Source of the DNA: Polaromonas sp. | GTDB taxonomy: Bacteria; Pseudomonadota; Gammaproteobacteria; Burkholderiales; Burkholderiaceae_C | Direction of reading: 5' to 3' | NCBI GenBank assembly: GCA_013824015.1 | Contig: PNNC01000129.1 | Coordinates: 1 to 46,067, forward strand | DNA length: 46,067 bases | Part shown: piece after piece, positions 17,993-25,377 of the stretch | Position numbering within the stretch: position 1 is the first letter of the stretch | Layout: each line of letters starts with the position of its first letter | Made by a program: the position numbers and the translations under genes | Notes under the pieces: generated by a model | The model's input: the letters and a program-made list of their open reading frames with translations, nothing else | Databases searched by the model: none | Told to the model about the DNA's origin: nothing

Positions 17993-18702
17993 GGTGGCGC
18001 TGCCAACGGCCCCAGGAAAAAATCCATCGCCAGTGTCACCACGGCCGGCTCGATCCTGTGCGGGCCCTTGAACTCCACCGCCGTTACCTCGTAGCCGGCA
18101 GCCTTGAGCCTGGCCACATGCGGGCGCGCGCTGGTTTCTATCGGCAACTGTTCGTCCTGCAGGCCGTGGGCGATGAAGATGCGCGGTGCGCCGTTTTGCT
18201 GGAACACCGACATGAAGCCGGCGGAGAACACCATCACGTGGCTGGCGACGTCGCCGTTGGTCATGCCGGTCGACAGCGCGTAGCTGCCGCCATCGGAAAA
18301 ACCGGCGAACCCCAGCCGCTGCGGGTTGAGGGGAAAACGCGAAGCGACGGTGTTGAGGGCCTGCTCCAGCCGTTCCAGGTCCGGACCGTTGCCGCCGATG
18401 ACCAGGTCCCAGGTCGGGAACTGCGACTGCGGCAGCAGCAGCAAAAAGCCGCGCTGCCGGGCATGATCAAGCAGGAAGGGCAGCACCTTGTCGGCGCTGC
18501 CGCCGGCGCCGTGGAACATCACCAGCAGCGGAGCCGGCTCGCCTGCGGGCAGGCTTTCGGGCACGATCAGCACCGCGTCGCGTTCGGCGGCGATGCCCAG
18601 CAGGTGGCGGCCGGCGGGCAGCGCGGCCTGGTCCGGCACGGCGCCAGCACGAAAGCGCAGGCGGCCCAGCAGCGCATCGCCGAGAAGAGACATGTCGAAC
18701 AT
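17965..18702 (-). CDS. Alpha/beta hydrolase (carboxylesterase / PHB-depolymerase-like)
   Basis: This 245-residue serine hydrolase has no signal peptide. HGAGG (64-68) forms the oxyanion region, and nucleophile S136 sits in GFSDGG, the G-x-S-x-G elbow. The acid is likely in GLQDEQLP and the histidine in GPHRIEP near the C-terminus. The fold resembles phospholipase/carboxylesterase and LpqC-type depolymerases, and the substrate is unknown. The start was placed at MFDMSLLGDALLG, 8 bp after the AAA ATPase stop, so the two are probably one transcript. The longer upstream frame only shadows the ATPase. Its 3' end overlaps the convergent CoA-synthetase fusion by 28 bp. Confidence 0.82.
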   Translation of the reverse strand: MFDMSLLGDALLGRLRFRAGAVPDQAALPAGRHLLGIAAERDAVLIVPESLPAGEPAPLLVMFHGAGGSADKVLPFLLDHARQRGFLLLLPQSQFPTWDLVIGGNGPDLERLEQALNTVASRFPLNPQRLGFAGFSDGGSYALSTGMTNGDVASHVMVFSAGFMSVFQQNGAPRIFIAHGLQDEQLPIETSARPHVARLKAAGYEVTAVEFKGPHRIEPAVVTLAMDFFLGPLAAPPQVTFSTGG

Positions 18703-18710
18703 GCTGCGGC

Positions 18711-20351
18711 CTAGGGTGCCTTGGCAATGCTGCGGAAGGCCGCGCACTGGGCAAAAGCCTCCTCGCTGAGCGGCAGCTGTTTGCCCTTGCAGAACTTGGC
18801 CGTCAGCTTGAGCAGCTCCTTGATGTCGCGGCCGCTGGCGGCGGCATAAGTCACCGTCAGGCGGTCCACCAGGCCTTCGGGCAAGTCGGTGTGAAACTGC
18901 TGCGCCAGCGACTTCCACAACTGCCTGGCCTGCTCGCGCGAGGGTGTTTCGAACTGGATGATGGCGATGCAGCGCGACAGGATGGCGTCGTCGATATCGG
19001 CCACGCGGTTGGTGGTCATGAACAGCAGGCCGTTGAAATACTCGAGGGTGCGCAGGAACTCGGCGACGATGGCGTTGTGCTGCAGGTCGTTGTCACGGCG
19101 GCGGATGTAGACGTCGGCTTCATCGAGCAGCAGCACCGAATCCCAGCGAGCCGCACGTTGCAGGATGGTCGTCAGGCTGGCCTCCACCGAGCCGGCCGTC
19201 ACGCCGAGCTGGCCGGAATGCACACGGTACAGCGGCTTGCCGACCACCTCGGCATAAACCTCGGCCGTCAGCGTTTTTCCCAGGCCGGGCGCACCCTTGC
19301 ACAAAATGGTGGTGCCGCCGGACTTGCCCTCGACGATGTCCTCCATCAGGAAGTTGCGGTCGGCCGTCAGGATGTCGATCAGGTCGCGGTGCGCCTGCGG
19401 CAACACCAGTTTCTCGCGGAGTTCCGGCTTGTAGCGGTACTCCCTGACGTTCTGCACATGCACCCACAGGTTGCGGTGCCAGTCGAGGTGGAACAGGTGC
19501 AGGTAGCAGTGCTGCGGAACGCGCTCGAAACCTTCGCTGATCCCCTTTTCGCGCCAGAAACCGGGGTCAGCCGTGGTGTCGAACTGGCGCTCCAGCAACT
19601 CCTCGTCGTTGACGCAGCGCGCGCTGGTGCCGGCCGGCAGCCGCGTGCATTCAAGTTGCGGGCGCGGGCCGGGGCCGGTCATCCAGGCCGAGCCGGAGAC
19701 GGTGAACTGCGCGCCGTACCTGGGTTGCAGCTGCATGAAGCGACGGGCGTGTGACTCGTACTCGGCCTTGAACTCGGGACACTCCTTGAAGAAGCCGTCC
19801 CCGGTCATCAGTTCGGGGATGGTGCGGTCGACGATGTCATCGGCATAAAAACTGATGCCGTAGGTCATGCCGGTGCGCCGCAGCCGCGGGTCGGTGACCG
19901 GCTCTCGCCCGGCGGCCTGCACGGTGTTGGCCAGCAGGCCGATGATCACGTAGGCCGCGCCGTCTGCCGGCTGCACATGGCGCATGAAATGCACCAGCCA
20001 GGGCAGCAATACGCCGTCCTTGCCGCGTTTGTAGAGCCAGCCGTCGATTTTGTCGCGCGACAGCCAGGCGATCAGGCCGGGGATCAGCAAGTCCAGGCTC
20101 GGAATCTTGCGTGCGGCCGGCGCCGCATGGATGTTGTCCAGCGCCAGCATCTGGAACATCAGTTCGCGTTCGTTGGCGGCGCGGCACAGGCCGTACAGCG
20201 TGTTCAGGTCGCTCAGCTCGAACAGGCCGCTGGGCACGACCCGTTTGCCGCGCGTCAGGCCGTGTTCGCTGAGTCGCCGGGCCAGCGGCGACTCGGCATT
20301 GATCATCCCGAGCAGCACGGTGGCCAGGGATTCGGGTATTTCGAACTCCAT
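18711..20351 (-). CDS. AAA+ ATPase with unassigned N-terminal region
   Basis: This 546-residue soluble protein has a C-terminal AAA+ module at about residues 340-500: Walker A GAPGLGKT (353-360), Walker B VLLLDEAD (406-413), sensor-1 TTN (446-448) and an arginine-finger-like SR (459-460). The block around ILCKGAPGLGKTLTAEVYAE, RWDSVLLLDEADVYIRRR and AEFLRTLEYFNGLLFMTTNRV resembles a family I know mainly from fungal genomes, where a DUF7025-type region precedes the ATPase. The N-terminal 335 residues are not recognised. The stretch HLFHLDWHRNLWVHVQNVREYRY (285-307) just ahead of the ATPase also resembles those proteins. The role is unknown; remodelling of a protein partner is the generic expectation. 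Confidence 0.8.
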   Translation of the reverse strand: MEFEIPESLATVLLGMINAESPLARRLSEHGLTRGKRVVPSGLFELSDLNTLYGLCRAANERELMFQMLALDNIHAAPAARKIPSLDLLIPGLIAWLSRDKIDGWLYKRGKDGVLLPWLVHFMRHVQPADGAAYVIIGLLANTVQAAGREPVTDPRLRRTGMTYGISFYADDIVDRTIPELMTGDGFFKECPEFKAEYESHARRFMQLQPRYGAQFTVSGSAWMTGPGPRPQLECTRLPAGTSARCVNDEELLERQFDTTADPGFWREKGISEGFERVPQHCYLHLFHLDWHRNLWVHVQNVREYRYKPELREKLVLPQAHRDLIDILTADRNFLMEDIVEGKSGGTTILCKGAPGLGKTLTAEVYAEVVGKPLYRVHSGQLGVTAGSVEASLTTILQRAARWDSVLLLDEADVYIRRRDNDLQHNAIVAEFLRTLEYFNGLLFMTTNRVADIDDAILSRCIAIIQFETPSREQARQLWKSLAQQFHTDLPEGLVDRLTVTYAAASGRDIKELLKLTAKFCKGKQLPLSEEAFAQCAAFRSIAKAP

Positions 20352-20401
20352 GATTGTTGTCGTCTCCGAAAATAATCATAGGGTGGACCGTCTGAAATAC
20401 G

Positions 20402-20417
20402 CTTGACCGCAGTCAAG
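20402..20417. promoter_or_regulatory. Inverted repeat between the PLD and AAA ATPase genes
   Basis: CTTGAC-CGCA-GTCAAG, 6-bp arms, lies in the 86 bp gap. It could be a small hairpin tuning expression or an operator for a promoter of the ATPase gene. A TATGAT hexamer lies nearer the ATPase start, but no well-spaced -35 was found. Confidence 0.3.
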
Positions 20418-20437
20418 GCTGAGCACGATGGAAGGTC

Positions 20438-21721
20438 TTAAAGCTGCGAATCCAGCAGCAGCGCCAGCCGTTCCCTGAGCTTTTCCTTCAGCGGCCGGTC
20501 CTGCCATTCCTGCAGGCTGATGCGGCGCGCGCGGCTCAGGTCCTGCTCGAACACCCGGGTCTGGCGCGCGGCAAACACCGGGTCGTAGATGTTGAGGTTG
20601 GCCTCGTCGTTGAGGCGGAAGGAGCGGTTGTCGAAGTTGGTCGAACCGACCGAGACCATCATGTTGTCGATGATCATCACCTTGCAGTGGTACATGGTCG
20701 GCTGGTACTCGTAGATCTCGGCACCGGCTTCGAGCAGGGGGCCCCAGGTGCCGCGCGAGGCGGCGCGCACGGTTTCGGTGTCGGTGATCTTGCCGGGGGC
20801 AATCAGGCGCAGCTTGACCCCGCGTTTGAGTGCATCCAGCAGGATCTGGTTGCTCAGGTCATCGGGCACGAAGTAGGCCATGGACAGATCGATGCTGCGC
20901 TCGGCCGCGGTGATCGCCATGTGGTACATCAGCTGCATGCTTTCGCTGCCGCTGGACGGCGAACTCGAAAACATCTGCGCAGCGCTGGTACCGGCTGTGG
21001 CGATCGCCGGGAAGTAGTCTTCGCCGTGTTTGACCTGGCCGGTGACCTTGAGCCAGTTGTCCAGGAAGGTGGACTGCATCTGCGCCACCACCGGACCTTC
21101 CGCGCGGAAGTGCGAGTCGCGCCAGTGCTCGGCATCCTGGCCGTTGCCGGTCCAGGTCGGCGCGATGCCGACGCCGCCGGTGAAGCCGATCCTGCCGTCG
21201 ACCACCAGCAGCTTGCGGTGGGTGCGGTTGTTCATGCGGGCCAGGTTGTACCAGTGCGGCTGGTGGAACTTGCGCACCTGCACGCCGGCGGCTTCCATTT
21301 CCTGCAGGAAGGACGCGTCGATTTTCTGGCTGCCGACCCAGTCCAGCAACACATGCACCTGGACCCCGGCGCGTGCGCGCTCGGTCAAAGCGTCGGCAAA
21401 CTGCTTGCCGATATCGCCCGACCAGTAGATGTAGGTCTCGAAGGTGATGGTCCGCCTGGCCCCGCGTATGGCCTCCAGCATCGACGGGAAGATCTGGTCG
21501 CCGTTGAGCAGTTCCGTGACCTGGTTGCCGCCGGCAATGCCGGGACCCAGCAGGCTGCCCATGGCCCGCACAAACTGGGGGTCGCTGGTGCCGTACAGGC
21601 GCGGCAACTGGTGCTCGACCTGCTTCTCACCGGCGGTGAAGTTGAGCGCCAGCAGGATGGCTGCAGCCGTCAGGACGAAGGTGATCAGGACGATGGTCAT
21701 GGGTCGGCGTTTGAAATTCAT
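20438..21721 (-). CDS. Phospholipase D-family cardiolipin synthase
   Basis: This 427-residue membrane-anchored enzyme has one N-terminal transmembrane helix (residues about 8-29) and two HKD motifs, H168-K170-D175 (HRKLLVVDGRIGFTGG) and H345-K347-D352 (HCKVMIIDN, then SVGSTNFDNRSF). Together they form the active site of PLD-type enzymes. Cardiolipin synthases of this class transfer phosphatidyl groups between two phosphatidylglycerols or from PE. One TM helix and length near 430 point to a ClsB-like form, but exact substrates are not readable. The start MNFKRRPMTIV was chosen because the longer frame lacks conserved sequence. It is upstream of the AAA ATPase and hydrolase on the same strand, so a membrane-lipid link for the trio is possible. 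Confidence 0.87.
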   Translation of the reverse strand: MNFKRRPMTIVLITFVLTAAAILLALNFTAGEKQVEHQLPRLYGTSDPQFVRAMGSLLGPGIAGGNQVTELLNGDQIFPSMLEAIRGARRTITFETYIYWSGDIGKQFADALTERARAGVQVHVLLDWVGSQKIDASFLQEMEAAGVQVRKFHQPHWYNLARMNNRTHRKLLVVDGRIGFTGGVGIAPTWTGNGQDAEHWRDSHFRAEGPVVAQMQSTFLDNWLKVTGQVKHGEDYFPAIATAGTSAAQMFSSSPSSGSESMQLMYHMAITAAERSIDLSMAYFVPDDLSNQILLDALKRGVKLRLIAPGKITDTETVRAASRGTWGPLLEAGAEIYEYQPTMYHCKVMIIDNMMVSVGSTNFDNRSFRLNDEANLNIYDPVFAARQTRVFEQDLSRARRISLQEWQDRPLKEKLRERLALLLDSQL

Positions 21722-21813
21722 GCGGAATTGTGGCGGCCCGCCGACGGGCGCCGGGTAGGCCAGCGCCGCATTTTGCGGTGCAGCCAGGCCGCGGCTGCGG
21801 CGACAATAGCGAC

Positions 21814-22551
21814 ATGGCCAGCATGCAACTCCAGGACATTCTTTTCTCACAGGGCTTCGGCACGCGGCGTGTCTGCGCCGGCCTGATCCAGCAGGGTTTT
21901 GTGGCTGTAGCCCATGTCCCGTGTGAGGATCCAGCTATGGAATTTGTAGCAGAGGGGCTGTTATTCAGCGTTCAGGGGGTGGACTGGGCCTACCACGCCA
22001 AGGCCTACCTGATGCTGCACAAGCCGGCCGGCTACGAGTGTTCGCAAAAACCCAGCACCTATCCCAGCATTTACACGCTGCTGCCGGCGCCGATCCGCCA
22101 GCGCGGCGGCGGCGCGGCGGCCGGCGTACAGGCGGTCGGGCGACTCGACCAGGACACGACCGGCCTGCTGCTGCTGTCGGACGACGGCAAGTTCATCCAC
22201 CGCATGAGTTCGCCCAAACACCATGTGCCCAAGGTGTACGAGGTGCGGGCCAAACACCCGGTGGACGACAAACAGGTGGCCAAACTGCTGGCCGGCGTGG
22301 TGCTGGACGATGACCCGAAGCCGGTCAAGGCGGCCGCGTGTGAAAAGACCGGTGAAAACCAGCTGAGCCTGACCCTGACCGAAGGCAAGTACCACCAGGT
22401 CAAACGCATGATCGCGGCGGTGGGCAACCGGGTTGAGGAGGTCGGCGGCCTGCACCGGGCGCGTATCGGCGCGCTGGACCTGCCGGCCGATCTGCTGCCC
22501 GGCCAGTGGCGCTGGCTGACGGCGCAGGACCTGGCCGCGATATCCGCCTGA
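21814..22551 (+). CDS. rsuA: RsuA-family 16S rRNA pseudouridine synthase
   Basis: It converts a specific uridine of rRNA to pseudouridine; in E. coli RsuA modifies U516 of 16S rRNA. The 245-residue protein has an N-terminal S4-like RNA-binding part (QLQDILFSQGFGTRRVCAGLIQQG), HKPAGYECSQKPSTYPSIYTLLP, and the catalytic block GRLDQDTTGLLLLSDDG with Asp112. KVYEV and KYHQVKRMIAAVGNRV complete the signature. The KPAGYECS and YPS motifs favour RsuA over RluB/RluE. Residues 33-47 coincide with a dispersed repeat and sit in a normally short loop of the S4 domain. The start is ATG 21814. Confidence 0.9.
   Translation: MASMQLQDILFSQGFGTRRVCAGLIQQGFVAVAHVPCEDPAMEFVAEGLLFSVQGVDWAYHAKAYLMLHKPAGYECSQKPSTYPSIYTLLPAPIRQRGGGAAAGVQAVGRLDQDTTGLLLLSDDGKFIHRMSSPKHHVPKVYEVRAKHPVDDKQVAKLLAGVVLDDDPKPVKAAACEKTGENQLSLTLTEGKYHQVKRMIAAVGNRVEEVGGLHRARIGALDLPADLLPGQWRWLTAQDLAAISA
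21908..21952 (+). repeat. Dispersed repeat copy inside rsuA
   Basis: It begins TAGCCCATGTCCCGTG and ends CAGCTATGGAATTTGTAGCA. It aligns with the aroA copy at 1731 with almost the same spacing. It encodes residues AHVPCEDPAMEFVAE of the pseudouridine synthase. Confidence 0.6.
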
Positions 22552-22566
22552 GCCCGCCGTTCTGGC

Positions 22567-22625
22567 ATCAAATCGGCCTCCAGCCCATGCGTGGCATGGG
22601 CGGGCAGCTCCTGATTCGATAGCAA
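22567..22625 (+). repeat. Dispersed repeat copy between convergent genes
   Basis: It starts ATCAAATCGGCCTCCAGCCC and ends CAGCTCCTGATTCGATAGCA. It is the most complete intergenic copy and fills most of the 81 bp between rsuA and the hydrolase gene. CCCATGCGTGGCATGGG inside it is an extra inverted repeat that could form a hairpin. Confidence 0.65.
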
Positions 22626-22632
22626 GCCGGGC

Positions 22633-23412
22633 TCAGGGCAGGGGCTGCAGAAAGGCCGCCACGGCCTCCAGGGTGCGTTCGGGCTGGTCGCGCTGCGGCG
22701 AATGGCCGCAATCGGCCAGCCGGATTTGCCGGGTTTGCGGCGCCGCCCGCGCCAGCTCGTCGAGCTGGGCCATGCTGCCGTATTCATCACCCAGGCCCTG
22801 GATCGCCAGCAGCGGCGCGCTGATCTTGCGGCAATCGGGCCGGATGTCGAAGCTGCGAAAGCCCGGCGACAGCCACACATCGTTCCACTGCCAGAAGGCG
22901 CCGTCCACGTCGGCATGGTGGCGCGCCAGCCTGTCGCGCAGGCCGCCGGATTCAAACGCCGTGGTCGCCTGCGCGATCGCCTGGATGGCGATGTCCTCGA
23001 CCATCAGGTGGGGCGCCATCACGATGGCCGCGCTGACCGGGTGCCGTGACGCATAAAGCAGGGCGATGCTGGCGCCGTCCGAATGGCCCAGCAGCACCGG
23101 CTGGTGGATCTCCAGCGTCTCCAGCAGCGCCGGCAGCACCTCACCCGCCTCGCGGTGCATGTAGTCGGGCGCCAGACGGCCGCTGCCGCGCACGTCGGGG
23201 ACCGCGTCCGACTGGCCGTAACCGCGCCTGGAATAGACCAGCCCGGCGCGGCCGCTGGCCTGGCACACCGCCTGCGGCCAGCTGTTGCCGCGCTGGGTCC
23301 ACAGGCTGACCGAACCCAGGCCTTCGTGCAGAAACACCAGCGGCGCGCGTCCGGCCGGTCCGGCGATGTGCTGCAGCTCAAGGCGCACGCCCAGAATGTC
23401 CACAAAATCCAT
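22633..23412 (-). CDS. Alpha/beta-fold hydrolase
   Basis: This 259-residue cytosolic hydrolase resembles those of aromatic degradation. Motifs: FLHEGLGSVSLW (27-38, oxyanion), YSRRGYGQSDA (60-70), nucleophile S111 in GHSDGASIALLYA, and a late DCGHSPQRDQPE segment carrying the catalytic histidine. The HEGLGS and GHSDG signatures put it in a widespread proteobacterial subgroup with no assigned substrate. It is divergent from the propeller gene, 93 bp away, and convergent with rsuA. No operon partner is visible. Confidence 0.87.
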   Translation of the reverse strand: MDFVDILGVRLELQHIAGPAGRAPLVFLHEGLGSVSLWTQRGNSWPQAVCQASGRAGLVYSRRGYGQSDAVPDVRGSGRLAPDYMHREAGEVLPALLETLEIHQPVLLGHSDGASIALLYASRHPVSAAIVMAPHLMVEDIAIQAIAQATTAFESGGLRDRLARHHADVDGAFWQWNDVWLSPGFRSFDIRPDCRKISAPLLAIQGLGDEYGSMAQLDELARAAPQTRQIRLADCGHSPQRDQPERTLEAVAAFLQPLP

Positions 23413-23505
23413 GCATCGATGGTAAGGGATGTAGGCCGGGCGTCCCGCTGGCGCGTTAGGAGCAGGCCGCCCGCTACACTTGCCCGTCCCTGAAGAAAGT
23501 CTGTT

Positions 23506-24498
23506 GTGATCCTGTCCCTTCGTTTGTTTGCCGCGGCGCTGTGTTGTCTGTCAGGCGCCGCCGCGCTGCCTGCCCTGGCCCAGCCCCAGCCGGCGCCGCT
23601 GTTTGTGCTCAATTCGCTGGACGCCAATGTCAGCGTCATCAACCCGCTGACCTGGACCGAGACCAAACGTATCGCGACCGGCAAGGAGCCGCACCACATT
23701 TACCTGACGCCTGACGAAAAGTCGGTGATCGTGGCCAATGCGCTGTCCGACACCCTGACTTTCATCGATCCGAAAACCGCCGAAGTCCAGCGCGTGGTCA
23801 CCGGCATCCTCGACCCTTACCAGCTGCGCTTCTCGCCGGACATGAAATGGTTTGTCACGGCTGCGAACCGGCTCAACCACATTGACATCTACCGCTGGGA
23901 CGGCAGCAACATCACGCTGGTCAAACGCGTGGCCACCAGCAAGACCCCCAGCCACCTGTGGATAGACAGCAAAAGCACCACCGTGTACTCGACCATGCAG
24001 GACAGCGACGAACTGATCGCGCTGGACCTGGCGACCCAGACCATCAAGTGGCGCACGCCCACCGGCTCGATCCCGGCCGATGTGTATGGCAGCGCCGACG
24101 ACAAGCTGATCCTGGTCGGCCTGACCGGCGGCGACACGGTCGAGGTGTTCGACGTCAGTGGCAAGTTGCCGCAGCGCACCCGGGTGATCAAGACCGGGGC
24201 CGGCGCCCACGCCTTTCGCGCCCTCGGCGACGGCCGCCATGTGCTGGTCAGCAACCGCGTGGCCAACAGCATCAGCAAGATCGACCTGCAGACCCTGACC
24301 GTGGTCGACAGCTACCCGGCGCCTGGCGGTCCGGATTGCATGGATGTGTCTCGCGACGGCAAATTCATTTATGTCGCCTCGCGCTGGGCCCGCAAGCTCA
24401 CGGTGATCGACATGGCCGCCCGCAAGGTGGTGCGCCAGGTCAATGTTGGAAAGAGCCCCCATGGTGTCTGGACGCTGGATCACGCGCCGCGCCAGTGA
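23506..24498 (+). CDS. YncE-like periplasmic seven-bladed beta-propeller protein
   Basis: This 330-residue exported protein has a signal peptide ending near LPALAQ. The mature part repeats the YVTN/NHL-like unit of about 40 residues (PLFVLNSLDANVSVIN, KSVIVANALSDTLTFID, KLILVGLTGGDTVEVFD, HVLVSNRVANSISKID, FIYVASRWARKLTVID), each ending in a D-x-x-T/A turn. Such propellers act as binding scaffolds, and no catalytic residues are evident. The start is GTG 23506, directly ahead of the signal peptide. It lies 22 bp before the deacetylase gene, so an envelope-related operon of propeller, deacetylase, desaturase-like enzyme and EI24 protein is likely. Confidence 0.85.
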   Translation: MILSLRLFAAALCCLSGAAALPALAQPQPAPLFVLNSLDANVSVINPLTWTETKRIATGKEPHHIYLTPDEKSVIVANALSDTLTFIDPKTAEVQRVVTGILDPYQLRFSPDMKWFVTAANRLNHIDIYRWDGSNITLVKRVATSKTPSHLWIDSKSTTVYSTMQDSDELIALDLATQTIKWRTPTGSIPADVYGSADDKLILVGLTGGDTVEVFDVSGKLPQRTRVIKTGAGAHAFRALGDGRHVLVSNRVANSISKIDLQTLTVVDSYPAPGGPDCMDVSRDGKFIYVASRWARKLTVIDMAARKVVRQVNVGKSPHGVWTLDHAPRQ

Positions 24499-24520
24499 GC
24501 CGCCGGGGTGGCGCCCGCCG

Positions 24521-25372
24521 GTGAGGGCCGGCGCGCCTGCGCCTGGTCCGGCCTGGTTCCGCGTGTTGACTGCTATTGTTTTGGTAGCTGTTGGCCCCCG
24601 ATTGGCATGGGCTGAGGGCTGTTTTGATGCCCAAGGCAAGCCTGGCAAGCCGGTTTACCTGACGCTGGACACCGGCCATATGGGGGTGGCGCCGCTGATG
24701 GCCGACATCCTGGCCAGACACCAGGTCCGGGTCACGTTTTTTGGCGCCAATGAACGCACCCAGACCGGCGACGGCAGCCTGGGCAAGGACTGGGCGCCGT
24801 GGTGGAAGGCGCGTGCCGCCGAGGGCCACGAATTTGCCTCGCACACCTTTGACCACACCTATTGGCGCGGCGACCTGCCTGAAGGCAAGTTCCGCGTGCG
24901 CCCGTCGGCCGGCCCCTCGGAGGGCAAGGAGTCGGTCTGGACCGCCGCCCAGTACTGCGCCGAAATCACCAAGGCGGGCAGCCGGCTGGAGCAGCTGACC
25001 GGCAAGAAGCCGCTGCCGCTGTTCCGCGCACCGGGTGGCAAAACCTCGCCAAAACTGCTGGCCGCTGCCAAAACCTGCGGCTACGACCATGTGGGCTGGT
25101 CGCCGGCCGGTTTCCTCGGTGACGAGTTGTCCAGCGAGGCTTATCCGAACGATCAATTGCTCAAAAAAGCGCTGCGTGACATCCGCGCCGGCGACATCCT
25201 GCTCGCGCACCTGGGCATCTGGTCGCGCAAGGACCCGTGGGCGCCCGCGGTGCTGGAGCCGCTGATCACCGGTCTGAAGGACCGCGGTTTCTGTTTTGCG
25301 ACCCTGCGCGACCACCCGCGCTACCAGGCCTGGATCAGGCAGCAGGCGTCCCAGGCGCCGGCGGCAAAATAA
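24521..25372 (+). CDS. Exported polysaccharide deacetylase (NodB-like)
   Basis: This probably periplasmic carbohydrate esterase 4-type enzyme has 283 residues from GTG 24521; other in-frame starts exist back to 24443, inside the previous gene. Signal core IVLVAVGPRLAWA, cleavage expected after AWA. Motif 1 reads TLDTGHMG: the catalytic-base Asp (D50) is kept, but the usual second, metal-binding Asp is Thr51. Motif 2 is HTFDH (H108, H112), motif 3 is FRAPGG, and motif 4 is ILLAHLG. I recall TFDTGHM in other Burkholderiales, so this is probably a subfamily rather than a dead enzyme. The signal core is encoded by a dispersed repeat. Confidence 0.85.
   Translation: MRAGAPAPGPAWFRVLTAIVLVAVGPRLAWAEGCFDAQGKPGKPVYLTLDTGHMGVAPLMADILARHQVRVTFFGANERTQTGDGSLGKDWAPWWKARAAEGHEFASHTFDHTYWRGDLPEGKFRVRPSAGPSEGKESVWTAAQYCAEITKAGSRLEQLTGKKPLPLFRAPGGKTSPKLLAAAKTCGYDHVGWSPAGFLGDELSSEAYPNDQLLKKALRDIRAGDILLAHLGIWSRKDPWAPAVLEPLITGLKDRGFCFATLRDHPRYQAWIRQQASQAPAAK
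24570..24617 (-). repeat. Dispersed repeat copy encoding the deacetylase signal peptide
   Basis: Read on the minus strand it starts CCTCAGCCCATGCCAATCGG and ends CAGCTACCAAAACAATAGCA. The plus-strand translation is TAIVLVAVGPRLAWAE, the hydrophobic core and cleavage site of the signal peptide. Confidence 0.6.
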
Positions 25373-25377
25373 GCGGC

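Noticed and set aside
25237..25377. N-terminal extension of the desaturase-family frame into the deacetylase gene
   Set aside because: The extension is Arg/Gly/Pro-rich shadow sequence of the deacetylase. The conserved protein begins at ATG 25378.
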